DNA from: Elusimicrobiota bacterium
GTDB taxonomy: Bacteria; Elusimicrobiota; Elusimicrobia; F11
Reading direction: 5' to 3'
Assembly: GCA_022072025.1 (NCBI GenBank)
Contig: JAJVIP010000009.1
Coordinates: 215,918 to 279,917 of the forward strand
Length of the DNA stretch: 64,000 bases
Positions 52,528 through 60,815 of this stretch are shown in pieces. Made by a program: the position numbers and the translations under genes. The notes beneath the pieces were generated by a model that did not search any database, was not told the origin of the DNA, and saw only the letters and a list, made by a program, of their open reading frames with translations. Each line of letters begins with the position of its first letter. The stretch's first letter is position 1.

Positions 52528-54495
52528 TTATTGGATTTTTGAAATAGCATCCAAAACGATTGTATTTGTCAAAATTTCAGGAAGTGTGATGGGCGGCGAG
52601 TCGGCAGCGGAGGGGTAAAGAACATAGAAGGGAACGCCGCTTCGTCCAAATTTTTGAAGGGCCAACGTAATTTTTTCATCATGGGACGTCCAATCCGCTT
52701 TGAGCATGGCAATATTTTTTCCTTTGAAGGCTTGTGAGACAACTTCAGAGTTGAGAACCACCCGTTCATTTACCTGACAGGTCAGGCACCAGGCCGCGGT
52801 AAAATCAACGAAGACAATACGGCCTTGATTTCTGAGCTCCTTAACGCGTTCCTCCGAAAAGGGTTCCCAGATTCCGCCCCTTTGGTTTGTTTGAAGGGTG
52901 TTTTCTTGTTTGGGGACCAATTGGAGATAAAGAATCCATCCCAACCAGAAGGCGGTGGCCAATAGGAATACACCCATCAAAGATTTGAACTTGATCATCC
53001 AGGGGCCAGGTTTGGGAACCCATTTAAGAAACGCAGGCCGAGACGATAAAAGAATATACGGAAACGACATCCCCAGTCCCAGCGAGGTGAACACCAAAAA
53101 AGAAACCAACGGAGGTTGGGCCAACGCAAATCCCAAAGCGACTCCCATAAAGGGGGCTGTGCAGGGTGTGGCCACGATGGTGGCGAGAACCCCGTTTAAA
53201 AACGACCCGGCGAATCCGGACTTGCCCTTCGTGACCCCGGCCAATTGGATGAGTTTGGTTCCGATTTCGAACAAACCAAACAGGTTGAGCGCCAACAACA
53301 GAAAAAGAACAAACAAGAATCCGACAAAAAAAGGATTTTGCATTTGAAAACCCCAGCCAATCTGTTGTCCGCTGGCTCGAAGCGCAATCAAAAGTCCCGC
53401 CAAGGCCCAGAATGAAACAATCACCCCGGCTGCAAAGACCCATCCGTGTTGGGCGATTTTTTTCGAGTGTCCGGAAGTCTGTTGAATGAAATTCAAAATC
53501 TTAAGCGATATCACTGGGAGGACACACGGCATCAGGTTCAATATGAATCCGCCAATAAATGCGAGCAGGAGCGCCCAGGCAATCCGTCGTCCCGGCCTGG
53601 TTTCCTGAAGAGACCCTGGCCATAGGCTGGTGGGAGAGACACCTTCGCTCTTGGATACAGGGGCGTTGATCGATAGCGCTTTTTCCGAAGCCGGGCCTCT
53701 CCATCCCAGGGAGGTGACCAGCACGCCGCGCAAATACGTGACGGGGGAAGTGGAAGCCTCCGACTTGAAGAGGTCGAGCGTGCCCCCCTGAGGAGTGGGG
53801 GTGAACTTCTGAGGAGCGGCATAGGCAATGACGTTGGGGTCTTCAGCGAAGAACAGGAGATCAGCTGGTTTATCTGGGGGATTTTTTGGGGAATTGACTG
53901 TGAGCCGAAATCCATCGCGTGTTGAGGAGGCGAGAACGGACCATTCAGAGGATTCAAGGGGCCACTGAAAGCGTGTTCGGCTGAATCTTTCTTGCCATTC
54001 GATATGGGGTTTGGGGGAAGTGATCAAAAGAGGCAGCGTGAGCGACACCTCCGCTTGTCCAGGGATGCAGACCACCTCGCACTCGAGCCAATCGACTTGG
54101 GCCTTGAGGGTCAAAGGTCGGGTGTCTCTAAAAACAGCCGGGGGGAAAATTTGAGTCAACAGCAAAACCTCATCCTCATAGCCGTAACTGACCACGGGCG
54201 GCAATTCAATTTTAATGGGGGTGGGCCATATCAGCGGGCCGGCCTTGAACCCTTCGGGAAGTTGCCACGATACTTCGGTTGGAGCGCCTGATTCGCCGGG
54301 ATTTTTCCAGTAAGTGTGCCACTTTGGTTGCATTTCCAATCGGATCGCCACCCAAAAAGGGGTTCCCGGTTGGATGGATTCCACTTCCGACACCAAGGAG
54401 GCTTTGACATGGCTGCCCTTCAGGAGGGCGAAAGAGGAAGCGGGCAGGAGAAATAAGCAGAGGAGAAAGACCGCTCTGCGGATTGTCATATTCAT
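52528..54495 (-). CDS. dsbD: Thiol:disulfide interchange protein DsbD
   Basis: A 655-aa inner-membrane electron carrier that moves reducing power from cytoplasmic thioredoxin to the periplasm. The three modules are visible: signal peptide and N-terminal DsbD-alpha domain with WLECEVVCIPGQ; eight transmembrane helices with paired cysteines in LMPCVLPVISLKIL and VATPCTAPFMGVAL; and a C-terminal thioredoxin domain with AAWCLTCQVNE (CxxC). All six key cysteines remain. Starts at ATG 54495 or 54489 are both possible; an upstream codon at 54513 lacks support. It heads the minus-strand redox operon and is preceded by family A repeat. Confidence 0.9.
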   Translation of the reverse strand: MNMTIRRAVFLLCLFLLPASSFALLKGSHVKASLVSEVESIQPGTPFWVAIRLEMQPKWHTYWKNPGESGAPTEVSWQLPEGFKAGPLIWPTPIKIELPPVVSYGYEDEVLLLTQIFPPAVFRDTRPLTLKAQVDWLECEVVCIPGQAEVSLTLPLLITSPKPHIEWQERFSRTRFQWPLESSEWSVLASSTRDGFRLTVNSPKNPPDKPADLLFFAEDPNVIAYAAPQKFTPTPQGGTLDLFKSEASTSPVTYLRGVLVTSLGWRGPASEKALSINAPVSKSEGVSPTSLWPGSLQETRPGRRIAWALLLAFIGGFILNLMPCVLPVISLKILNFIQQTSGHSKKIAQHGWVFAAGVIVSFWALAGLLIALRASGQQIGWGFQMQNPFFVGFLFVLFLLLALNLFGLFEIGTKLIQLAGVTKGKSGFAGSFLNGVLATIVATPCTAPFMGVALGFALAQPPLVSFLVFTSLGLGMSFPYILLSSRPAFLKWVPKPGPWMIKFKSLMGVFLLATAFWLGWILYLQLVPKQENTLQTNQRGGIWEPFSEERVKELRNQGRIVFVDFTAAWCLTCQVNERVVLNSEVVSQAFKGKNIAMLKADWTSHDEKITLALQKFGRSGVPFYVLYPSAADSPPITLPEILTNTIVLDAISKIQ

Positions 54496-54536
54496 AGTGC
54501 AGCTTCGCCGCAACCCAACAAGGGATCAAGCATCGC

Positions 54537-54709
54537 CGTCGTCCCGGCCCATTTTTTAAAGGATGTGTGCGCGAAGAAGAGTATAAGCCGGGACCCAGCC
54601 TCTCCGGAGGGGGAGGTGATCCCATCACACCTTCTGCCGGAACGACTGGGCCCCGGCTTATACACTTGCCAACCATCATTCCACTTAAAAGCTAGGCCGG
54701 GGCGACGGC
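54537..54709. repeat. Nested inverted repeat, family A copy 2
   Basis: This fills most of the 244-bp gap between the dsbD and ABC-F genes, which has no gene. Outer arms are CGTCGTCCCGGCC (54537-54549) and GGCCGGGGCGACG (about 54696-54708). Inner arms GTATAAGCCGGGACCCAG (54581-54598) and CTGGGCCCCGGCTTATAC (54646-54663) match at 17 of 18 positions. The central part has its own short hairpin (CTCCGGAG). The layout matches copies 1 and 3. Confidence 0.8.
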
Positions 54710-54757
54710 GACCCTCAAACATTTCTTCGTATAAAACCAAGATCCCACGGTTCCATT

Positions 54758-56572
54758 TCATAGCAGAGTTTTTAGCTTTTTTTGGACGTCGCCGAGCCGT
54801 CTTGTTAATTCAGCGATTTTGGAGGGGTCTTTGTGCGTGTCGGGGTTGCCCAAAGCCGTCAAGATTTCATTCTCTTCTTGGGTCCATTGTTCTTTTTCAT
54901 TGAATGGTGTTTTCCCTTCTTTCAGTTGGCGATAGCGCGCGTTGCGTTCTTCCGCTTCTTTTCGTTTCTGTTCTTTTGTTTTTCGCCCTGAGGATCCCGC
55001 TTGAGGCGCTGACGGTTTCGGTTGAGTTTCTCCTTCATGAACGCTGGCCTCAATGGCTTCCTCGCTTCTAAAAAGGTCGGCCTCTTCTCCTTCCTCCAAT
55101 GATTTTTTGTGAAGGAAATAATCATATCCGCCTGGGTAAAGAGTGACTTTTCCTTGGTTGACATGCAGCACATTGTCCGCCAATTGTTTCAGGAAATAAA
55201 CGTCGTGGCTGATCATGCAGAGAGTTCCTTCATATGCTTTTAAGGCTTCAATTAACCGTTCCACGCTGGCGATATCGAGATGCGTGGTGGGTTCGTCCAT
55301 GAGCATAAAGTTGGGAGGGTCAAGAAGCAACTTGGCCAAGCCCAACCGGCTTTTTTCGCCACCGCTCAGCACATCGACTTTTTTGAAAACCATGTCGCCT
55401 TGAAACAAAAAACTTCCCAGGATGGTTCGAATGGTGGTTTCGGAATGGGCCCGCCGGGTATCGCAGGCTTCTTCAAACACGGTTCGACCACTTTTAAACA
55501 TGGCCGCCCGGTGTTGCGAGAAATAACCGACCTCGACATCAAATCCCAATTTCCTCTCACCTGATTGAAAGGGGATTTGGCCCGCCAACAATTTCAACAA
55601 GGTGGATTTACCCGCTCCATTGGGCCCCACGAACGCTATTTTTTGACCGCGTTCCAAGGTGAGGTCCAGTCCGTCGTAAACATAGCGGATCCCATCGTAG
55701 GATTGGCGGATATTTTTGAGCACCAACACATTGTGGCCGCTTCGTTTGGGTTGCGGAAAGGAAAATCCCACGGTTTTCTGTTCTGGAGGGAGTTCAATTC
55801 GCTCCATTCGTTCCAGATATTTGATTTTGCTTTGGACGCTGGCCGCCAAGGAGGCCTTGGCTCGAAACCGGCTGATGAAAATTTCCAAATCCTCAATTTC
55901 CTTCTGTTGCCGTTTATAGGCGCTGATCAAATCCTCTTCCTCTTTTTTCTTTTGAGCCAGGTAATGTTCGAATGTTCCGTTGTAAATGTTGAGTTGATGA
56001 TTTCGGACTTCAACGATACGTTCAGTGACGGCATTAATGAATTCCCGGTCGTGAGAAATGATAAAGAGCGCGCCTTTGAACGAGCGCAAGTGGTTTTGAA
56101 ACCAAAGGAGGGATTCCAGGTCGAGATGGTTGGTGGGTTCGTCCAACATGAGCAGGTCGGGTTCGTCCAACAGCAGTTTGGCAATCATGACACGCATTTG
56201 CCATCCGCCGGAGAGTTCTGAAACAGGACGGGAAAAATCGGTGATTTTAAAGCCCAACCCCATAAGAATCTTTTTCGCCCAAGCTTCCCTTCGGTTATCG
56301 TGGCCCTCTTCCCCCAATGTTTCTTCGAGAACGAGTTTGCCCAAGAGGTGCGGGGTTTCTTGCGGCAGATAGGCGAACCGCACGCCGGATCTTAAGGACA
56401 CCTCCCCGCCATCCAAGGGTTCCGTTCCCATGATGATCTTAAAGAGAGTCGACTTCCCCGCGCCGTTGGGGCCCACCAAGGCAAACCGGTCGCGCGTGTT
56501 GATTTGGAGAGAGGCGTTTTCAATCAAAGTTTGCGCCCCAAAAGACTTGCTGATATTTCGAAGGGTGATCAT
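54758..56572 (-). CDS. ABC-F family ATPase (Uup/EttA type)
   Basis: A 604-aa soluble protein with two ABC cassettes and no membrane domain. Both Walker A sites read GPNGAGKSTL. Signatures are LSGGWQMRVMIAKLLLDEPD with LMLDEPTNHLDLESLL (first), and LSGGEKSRLGLAKLLLDPPN with FMLMDEPTTHLD (second). The linker between cassettes is a helical arm (KRQQKEIEDLEIFISRFRAK), and a charged coiled coil forms the C-terminus (KTKEQKRKEAEERNARYRQL). ABC-F proteins act on the ribosomal E site in translation. The closest type (Uup, EttA, YdiF) is not certain. Confidence 0.92.
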   Translation of the reverse strand: MITLRNISKSFGAQTLIENASLQINTRDRFALVGPNGAGKSTLFKIIMGTEPLDGGEVSLRSGVRFAYLPQETPHLLGKLVLEETLGEEGHDNRREAWAKKILMGLGFKITDFSRPVSELSGGWQMRVMIAKLLLDEPDLLMLDEPTNHLDLESLLWFQNHLRSFKGALFIISHDREFINAVTERIVEVRNHQLNIYNGTFEHYLAQKKKEEEDLISAYKRQQKEIEDLEIFISRFRAKASLAASVQSKIKYLERMERIELPPEQKTVGFSFPQPKRSGHNVLVLKNIRQSYDGIRYVYDGLDLTLERGQKIAFVGPNGAGKSTLLKLLAGQIPFQSGERKLGFDVEVGYFSQHRAAMFKSGRTVFEEACDTRRAHSETTIRTILGSFLFQGDMVFKKVDVLSGGEKSRLGLAKLLLDPPNFMLMDEPTTHLDIASVERLIEALKAYEGTLCMISHDVYFLKQLADNVLHVNQGKVTLYPGGYDYFLHKKSLEEGEEADLFRSEEAIEASVHEGETQPKPSAPQAGSSGRKTKEQKRKEAEERNARYRQLKEGKTPFNEKEQWTQEENEILTALGNPDTHKDPSKIAELTRRLGDVQKKLKTLL

Positions 56573-56617
56573 AGGGGCGGATTATACATTGAGGATCGAC
56601 GGAGGGAATGGTTAGAA

Positions 56618-57601
56618 TCAGTGCGGGCGGTGTTTTGCGGCGGATTGGGTGAGGGCGGTCAGTTTGGCCAGGGCCTCGTCGACGCTGCGGGTTTTAAGGC
56701 CCGCATCACTTGAGAGCCAAAGTCTTTTTAACGGAACGATTTTCAACACAGCTTTGATGTGAGCATCCATTTCGCGCGGCGTTTCGATTGCGCGGTTGTG
56801 AGAATCGAGAAATCCAATCGTGATGTCTTTGTTCGTTGGAAATTTCTTGAGAAGCGGGAGTTCAATAAAACGGCTGTTGGCGAAAGGCACGTGGATATTG
56901 TCGACCGGGAGGTTTTTCATCTTGGGCCACACCGTGGAGAGATCTCCGTAACCAAACCGAAGAATAACGTAGGCCTTTATCCCGCGCAGCAATTCTTTGA
57001 GGGCTTCTTTGGCCAGTGAAAAGTTTTTGGGATTGCCCGAAATCGCCAATTCGTCGATTTGAATGATCTGAGCCCCCGAATCGATGAGCCTGAGCAGATC
57101 TGTTCTTAATATTTTAGTCAGGTCTCGGCAGAGGGATTCTCGCGAGGTGTAATATTCATTAAAAGACCAATCCATTAAAGTGAAAGGACCGGTCAGAACC
57201 GCTTTAACGGGTTTGTTGGTAAGGCGTTGAGCGTATTTCCACATTTCTGAAACCAACGGGCCTTTACTTTCAAGTTTGTGTTTGATGACCGGCCGACGGT
57301 AATAGCGGTTCCCATAGCATCGAACCAGCTCCCCTTCCTGAAAACCCAAGATTCGGCTGGAGAAATATTGAATCATGTCGCCTCTGTTCATTTCGCCGTC
57401 CACCAAAATATCCAGCCCGATTTTTTCCTGATACCTCAGCCAGAGTTCTGTGGAAAGTTTTTCTTTTCTTTCCAGATCGGTGGCTTGGTTGATTCCATTG
57501 GCCACGCGGTGGCGCAGTTCAGTCAGTTCAATTTGTTTGGGCAGGTCGCCGGCGGCGGAGGTGGGGAGGAGAGGCAATGAAAGAACCGCGGGCATTTTCA
57601 T
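56618..57601 (-). CDS. MetE C-terminal-half homologue lacking zinc ligands
   Basis: A 327-aa protein homologous to the catalytic C-terminal half of cobalamin-independent methionine synthase. Shared blocks are GLDILVDGEMNRGDMIQYFS, PVKAVLTGPFTLMDWSF, IIQIDELAISGN and the SDAGLKTRSVDEA end. The four zinc ligands of MetE are all changed: the HxC pair aligns with R215/G217 in LRFGYGD, the Glu with P239, and the Cys of PDCGLKTR with A300. It therefore should not activate homocysteine as MetE does. It overlaps the next gene by 4 nt. Its actual function is unknown. Confidence 0.8.
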   Translation of the reverse strand: MKMPAVLSLPLLPTSAAGDLPKQIELTELRHRVANGINQATDLERKEKLSTELWLRYQEKIGLDILVDGEMNRGDMIQYFSSRILGFQEGELVRCYGNRYYRRPVIKHKLESKGPLVSEMWKYAQRLTNKPVKAVLTGPFTLMDWSFNEYYTSRESLCRDLTKILRTDLLRLIDSGAQIIQIDELAISGNPKNFSLAKEALKELLRGIKAYVILRFGYGDLSTVWPKMKNLPVDNIHVPFANSRFIELPLLKKFPTNKDITIGFLDSHNRAIETPREMDAHIKAVLKIVPLKRLWLSSDAGLKTRSVDEALAKLTALTQSAAKHRPH

Positions 57602-58599
57602 GCCACCCCCTCTGGAGAAGGCGAACCGAGCGCGAATTTCAGGTCGTTTAATCTTTTGAGTTTCTCAAAGGCGCAGGACCGGGGGAGAAACTCAAGGCCT
57701 GAGGAGGGCGTCAAACAGAGGAAAGGAAAATGAGGGGTCCAAGGCTCGATCAGCGAGCGAAGATCTTCCAATGTTTCCAACTTTGTGTTGAGGGCGCTGA
57801 CCACACCCAAGCCCATTTCTCGGTCCTTCGCTAACGGAATTAATTTTTTTGGAGAAATCAGAGGAAGCGCTGTGAGGTCAAAGTTAAATCCTTGAACGGG
57901 GATTGACTTTAATTTGTCGGCAAGGGAATTTATCGAAAAGAAAGGAAAGGCCAATATGATTTTGGCTTGCCCACGCTTGGCGTTGATTTTTTCAAGACAT
58001 TGGAGGGCCATTCGCAGGTCGCTGTTGTTTTGGGCCAAGGCCGGTTCGTCAATTTGAATGCGAAGAGCGCCCGCGTCATTGAGAGCTTTCACTTCCTGCG
58101 CGATGATCTCTGAAAAAAAGATCATTCGGTCCTTTGCTTTGGAATATCCTTTCAGAGTGGAATGGGTGTGGTGAGCCAAAGTGAGAGGGCCGGTGAGAAC
58201 GGGGCGCACATTTTTATGGGTGATGGATTTTGCATAGCTGAATTCTTTGACAAGGAAGGGGGTGGAACCTCGCGGTCTTGAGGCAATCAAGGGAGATCGA
58301 AAGTAAAAGTTCGTGTCGAAATATCGGCGGAGGCCGCCCCTTTCAAATCCTTTTAATTTGAAACAAAAATGGGAAATCGGGTCTTCCCAGCGAACCAAAC
58401 CATCGGTGACCTCATCAAGGCCGATCAATTCTTGTTCTCGAATCAATTCCAGAATGACGGATTCCTCGACATCACGATAAGCGTGGGCGGAAATTTCTTT
58501 CCGTTCGTAATGGGTGGTGCCCCGTTTGTGGCGTTGAAGGTCCGTCCCTTCTCCAATTCGAGGCAAACTGCCAATGTGAGCGGTTGATATGTTTATCAT
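57598..58599 (-). CDS. MetE N-terminal-half-like homologue
   Basis: A 333-aa barrel related to MetE, most like its N-terminal half. Shared points are AHIGSLPRIGEGTDLQRH at the start, YFDTNFYFRSPLI, VRPVLTGPLTLAHH, RIQIDEPALAQ, SIPVQGFNFDLTAL and FLCLTPSSGLEFLPRS near the end. No zinc-binding HxC is seen, as expected for the N-terminal half. It is expressed first, and the C-terminal-half homologue starts in its stop (ATGA), so the pair looks like a split MetE. The folate-binding role of MetE's N-terminal half could be kept, but catalysis is doubtful because the partner lacks zinc ligands. Confidence 0.78.
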   Translation of the reverse strand: MINISTAHIGSLPRIGEGTDLQRHKRGTTHYERKEISAHAYRDVEESVILELIREQELIGLDEVTDGLVRWEDPISHFCFKLKGFERGGLRRYFDTNFYFRSPLIASRPRGSTPFLVKEFSYAKSITHKNVRPVLTGPLTLAHHTHSTLKGYSKAKDRMIFFSEIIAQEVKALNDAGALRIQIDEPALAQNNSDLRMALQCLEKINAKRGQAKIILAFPFFSINSLADKLKSIPVQGFNFDLTALPLISPKKLIPLAKDREMGLGVVSALNTKLETLEDLRSLIEPWTPHFPFLCLTPSSGLEFLPRSCAFEKLKRLNDLKFALGSPSPEGVA

Positions 58600-58705
58600 C
58601 GTCGATAAATTTGTGAGTCATTGTACACGAGGAAGTGATTCATCGTCTATATTTCTCATGGCGCGGTAAGGTAACCCCAGACTTCCGTCCGGGGCCTCGG
58701 CCGCA

Positions 58706-58783
58706 GTCATTCTGAACGTAGTGAAGAATATTTATGGGATTATTAATTATCCCGTAGAGATCCCTCGCTTCGCTCGGGATGAC
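58706..58783. repeat. Dispersed repeat, family B copy 2 (inverted)
   Basis: GTCATTCTGAACG at 58706 to CGGGATGAC at 58783. Reverse-complemented, it matches the 30999-31083 copy: GTCATCCCGAG, GAGGGATC, CTACGGGAT and a TTCTTCACT...TTCAGAATGAC end. It lies in the 564-bp intergenic region 58600-59163, in front of the MetE-like pair. Confidence 0.78.
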
Positions 58784-58924
58784 AAAAATCTGAATTTTTC
58801 TGCGTAGAAAAAAAGAAATCGCGATGTCGTCATATAAGCCGCTTGCATGTGATTGTTTGACTTCCCCAGGGGGGTAAGTGATAATTCGATTCTCTTTGGT
58901 ATTTGGATTTATGAGAAAAAGACA

Positions 58925-59095
58925 TCGTCTTCCCAGCCCTTCTTCAGAAATAACACAATACTGGACAAGAGCATAAGCCGGGATCCAGCCGTTCCCGCGA
59001 AGGGGGTGAAGACCCCCTCATTTTCTGGAAAAGATGGATCCCGGCTTAGGCTTTCCTTATCATTCTCGCCTTCTAACAAAGGGGCCGGGATGACG
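58925..59095. repeat. Nested inverted repeat, family A copy 3
   Basis: An outer left arm (CGTCTTCCCAGCCC, from about 58925, diverged) and right arm GGCCGGGATGAC (ending about 59094). The inner arms are TAAGCCGGGATCCAG (about 58975-58989) and TGGATCCCGGCTTA (about 59035-59048), separated by a small internal hairpin (AGGGGGTGAAGACCCCCT). The spacing and layout match copy 2. It lies in the same gene-free interval as family B copy 2. An ORF running across it (58853-59167) is not credible. Confidence 0.75.
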
Positions 59096-59163
59096 AATCA
59101 AAGGGCGCTTATGATGCTAAAGGGACAGGTTAATGTGAAGCCAGTTTACGAGGAGACATTGAA

Positions 59164-59451
59164 ATGACGAGGTTCGATTTTGAGGTGAACGGGAAGAAGG
59201 CGTCGGGGGTTGTAATCCCGTTGCCGAAGGCGCCATTGGTGCTGGCGTCGGGAAAAGAAGGCTTTGTGATGTGCGGGTATTTAAATTTGGAAGTGGCCGA
59301 AAAGTTGGGTGTGGCGGCTGCGGTTGTTCGTGGGGTTTCCACGGTAGACGAATTACTCGCCGCCAAAGTGGCGGGTTTCACCCAGATGGCCGGTGTGCGG
59401 GGCGTGACGCTCAGCATGAGCGGAAAAGAAGCGTTGGAAAAACTCCTTTGA
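59164..59451 (+). CDS. DUF1805 (YunC-like) protein
   Basis: A 95-aa protein of the DUF1805 family. The signatures are GYLNLEVAEKLGVAAAVVRG, VSTVDELLAAKV, and the C-terminal GVRGVTLSMSGKEALEKL. The function is not known; homologues occur in bacteria and archaea as single small alpha/beta domains. The next gene starts in its stop codon (TTGA), so it is probably translated together with the RNA methyltransferase. It begins 564 bp after the divergent MetE-like pair, beyond the two repeats. Confidence 0.8.
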   Translation: MTRFDFEVNGKKASGVVIPLPKAPLVLASGKEGFVMCGYLNLEVAEKLGVAAAVVRGVSTVDELLAAKVAGFTQMAGVRGVTLSMSGKEALEKLL

Positions 59452-60815
59452 CTGACATCCGCATTGATCGGTTGGCGTTGGACGGAGATGGCATCGGCCG
59501 CCTTGAAAATGGACAGGCCGCGTTTGTGCCCTACACCTTGCCGGGGGAAACCGTTCAAGCCAAGCTGCTGCAGCAGAAGAAAAACCACTCGCGCTGGCTG
59601 CCCGAAAAGATTCTTCAACCTTCCCAATCCCGAATCAGCCCCAAATGCCCAATTCATTTTAAACCTGGGGCCTCAAAGCTGGCTTGCGGCGGATGCGATT
59701 GGCAACACATGCCCACCGCGGTTCAAGAAATCAACAAGCGACAATTGGTGATTGAAACACTCGAACGTTTGGGCGGCGTTGAAAAACCTCCCGTTCACGA
59801 AACTTTACATTCACCGAAAGATTGGCGCTACCGAAACAAAGTTCAGGTTCCCTTTGCCAGATCAGGGAAAAAAGTGATTGCCGGTTTTTACGCTCCGGGG
59901 ACGCACCAGATTGTTGAATTTGAGGATTGTTTGATCCAACCCCTCCCGTCGGTCGAAATTGTTCAGTTTGTCAAACGCCACGCCAACGAAAGTCCCTGGT
60001 CGCCATATGATGAAGACACGGGGCGCGGTTGGATTCGCCACTTGTTGGTCCGCACCAACGAAGCCGGTCAGGCCTTGGTGACGTTGGTGACGGCTACGGA
60101 TTCATTTGCTGATCGTGACGCGTTTGTGTCGTCCATGCGCAAACGTTTTCCGTTTGTCGTTGGTATCCACCAAAATATTCAGAAGGGGCGCACGCACGCC
60201 ATTCTGGGGCCCAAATGGATTCGGCTCTGGGGCGCGGACGCGATCGATGAGGTGATTCTGGGCCTACGCCTCAGTTGTTCTCCGGGCGCTTTTTTTCAAG
60301 TGAACACGCCGGTGGCGGAGAAGCTGTATCAAAAGGCATTGGAAGAGCTGGATATCGAAAGAGATGATTTGGTGTTGGACATATATTGCGGCGGAGGGGC
60401 CCTCACTTTGGCGGCCGCCAAGAGGGCGCGGTTGGCCATTGGAATAGAGTCCGTTGAGTCCGCCATTCGCGACGCGGGGAGGAATGCGAAACAAAACAAT
60501 ATTCGCAATGCCGAATTCGCCTGCGGGGAAGCCGAATATCTGATGTCCCAACCCAACAAATATATTGAATCAACACCCGAGTCCCAACGTTTGGTTTTGC
60601 TTGATCCGCCCCGGTCCGGTTGTGATCCGCGGGTCTTAAAAGCGCTGCTCGAGCTCCATCCGCGGCGGATGGTCTATGTGTCCTGCCATCCGGCCACTTT
60701 GGCGCGTGATGTGAAAATTCTATCGAGTCAATATAAAGTCACGTCCGTTACTCCAGTCGATTTGTTTCCCCAAACTTCCCACATCGAAACGGTATGCCGT
60801 CTGGAACATCGGTAA
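59448..60815 (+). CDS. RlmD/TrmA-type uracil-5 RNA methyltransferase
   Basis: A 455-aa enzyme that adds a methyl group to a uridine in RNA. An N-terminal TRAM-like domain (about 1-55) is followed by the [4Fe-4S] cysteines (SPKCPIHF and LACGGCDWQHM), then the methyltransferase core with VLDIYCGGGALTLAAAKRA, LLDPPRSGCD and the catalytic Cys in MVYVSCHPATLARD. The Fe-S cluster suggests RlmD (23S rRNA U1939) rather than TrmA. The start is TTG 59448, overlapping the DUF1805 stop; an ORF open from 59271 lies inside that gene. Confidence 0.9.
   Translation: MTDIRIDRLALDGDGIGRLENGQAAFVPYTLPGETVQAKLLQQKKNHSRWLPEKILQPSQSRISPKCPIHFKPGASKLACGGCDWQHMPTAVQEINKRQLVIETLERLGGVEKPPVHETLHSPKDWRYRNKVQVPFARSGKKVIAGFYAPGTHQIVEFEDCLIQPLPSVEIVQFVKRHANESPWSPYDEDTGRGWIRHLLVRTNEAGQALVTLVTATDSFADRDAFVSSMRKRFPFVVGIHQNIQKGRTHAILGPKWIRLWGADAIDEVILGLRLSCSPGAFFQVNTPVAEKLYQKALEELDIERDDLVLDIYCGGGALTLAAAKRARLAIGIESVESAIRDAGRNAKQNNIRNAEFACGEAEYLMSQPNKYIESTPESQRLVLLDPPRSGCDPRVLKALLELHPRRMVYVSCHPATLARDVKILSSQYKVTSVTPVDLFPQTSHIETVCRLEHR

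Noticed and set aside
58853..59167. 104-codon ORF before DUF1805
   Set aside because: It crosses a family A palindrome and has no domain; it overlaps the DUF1805 start.
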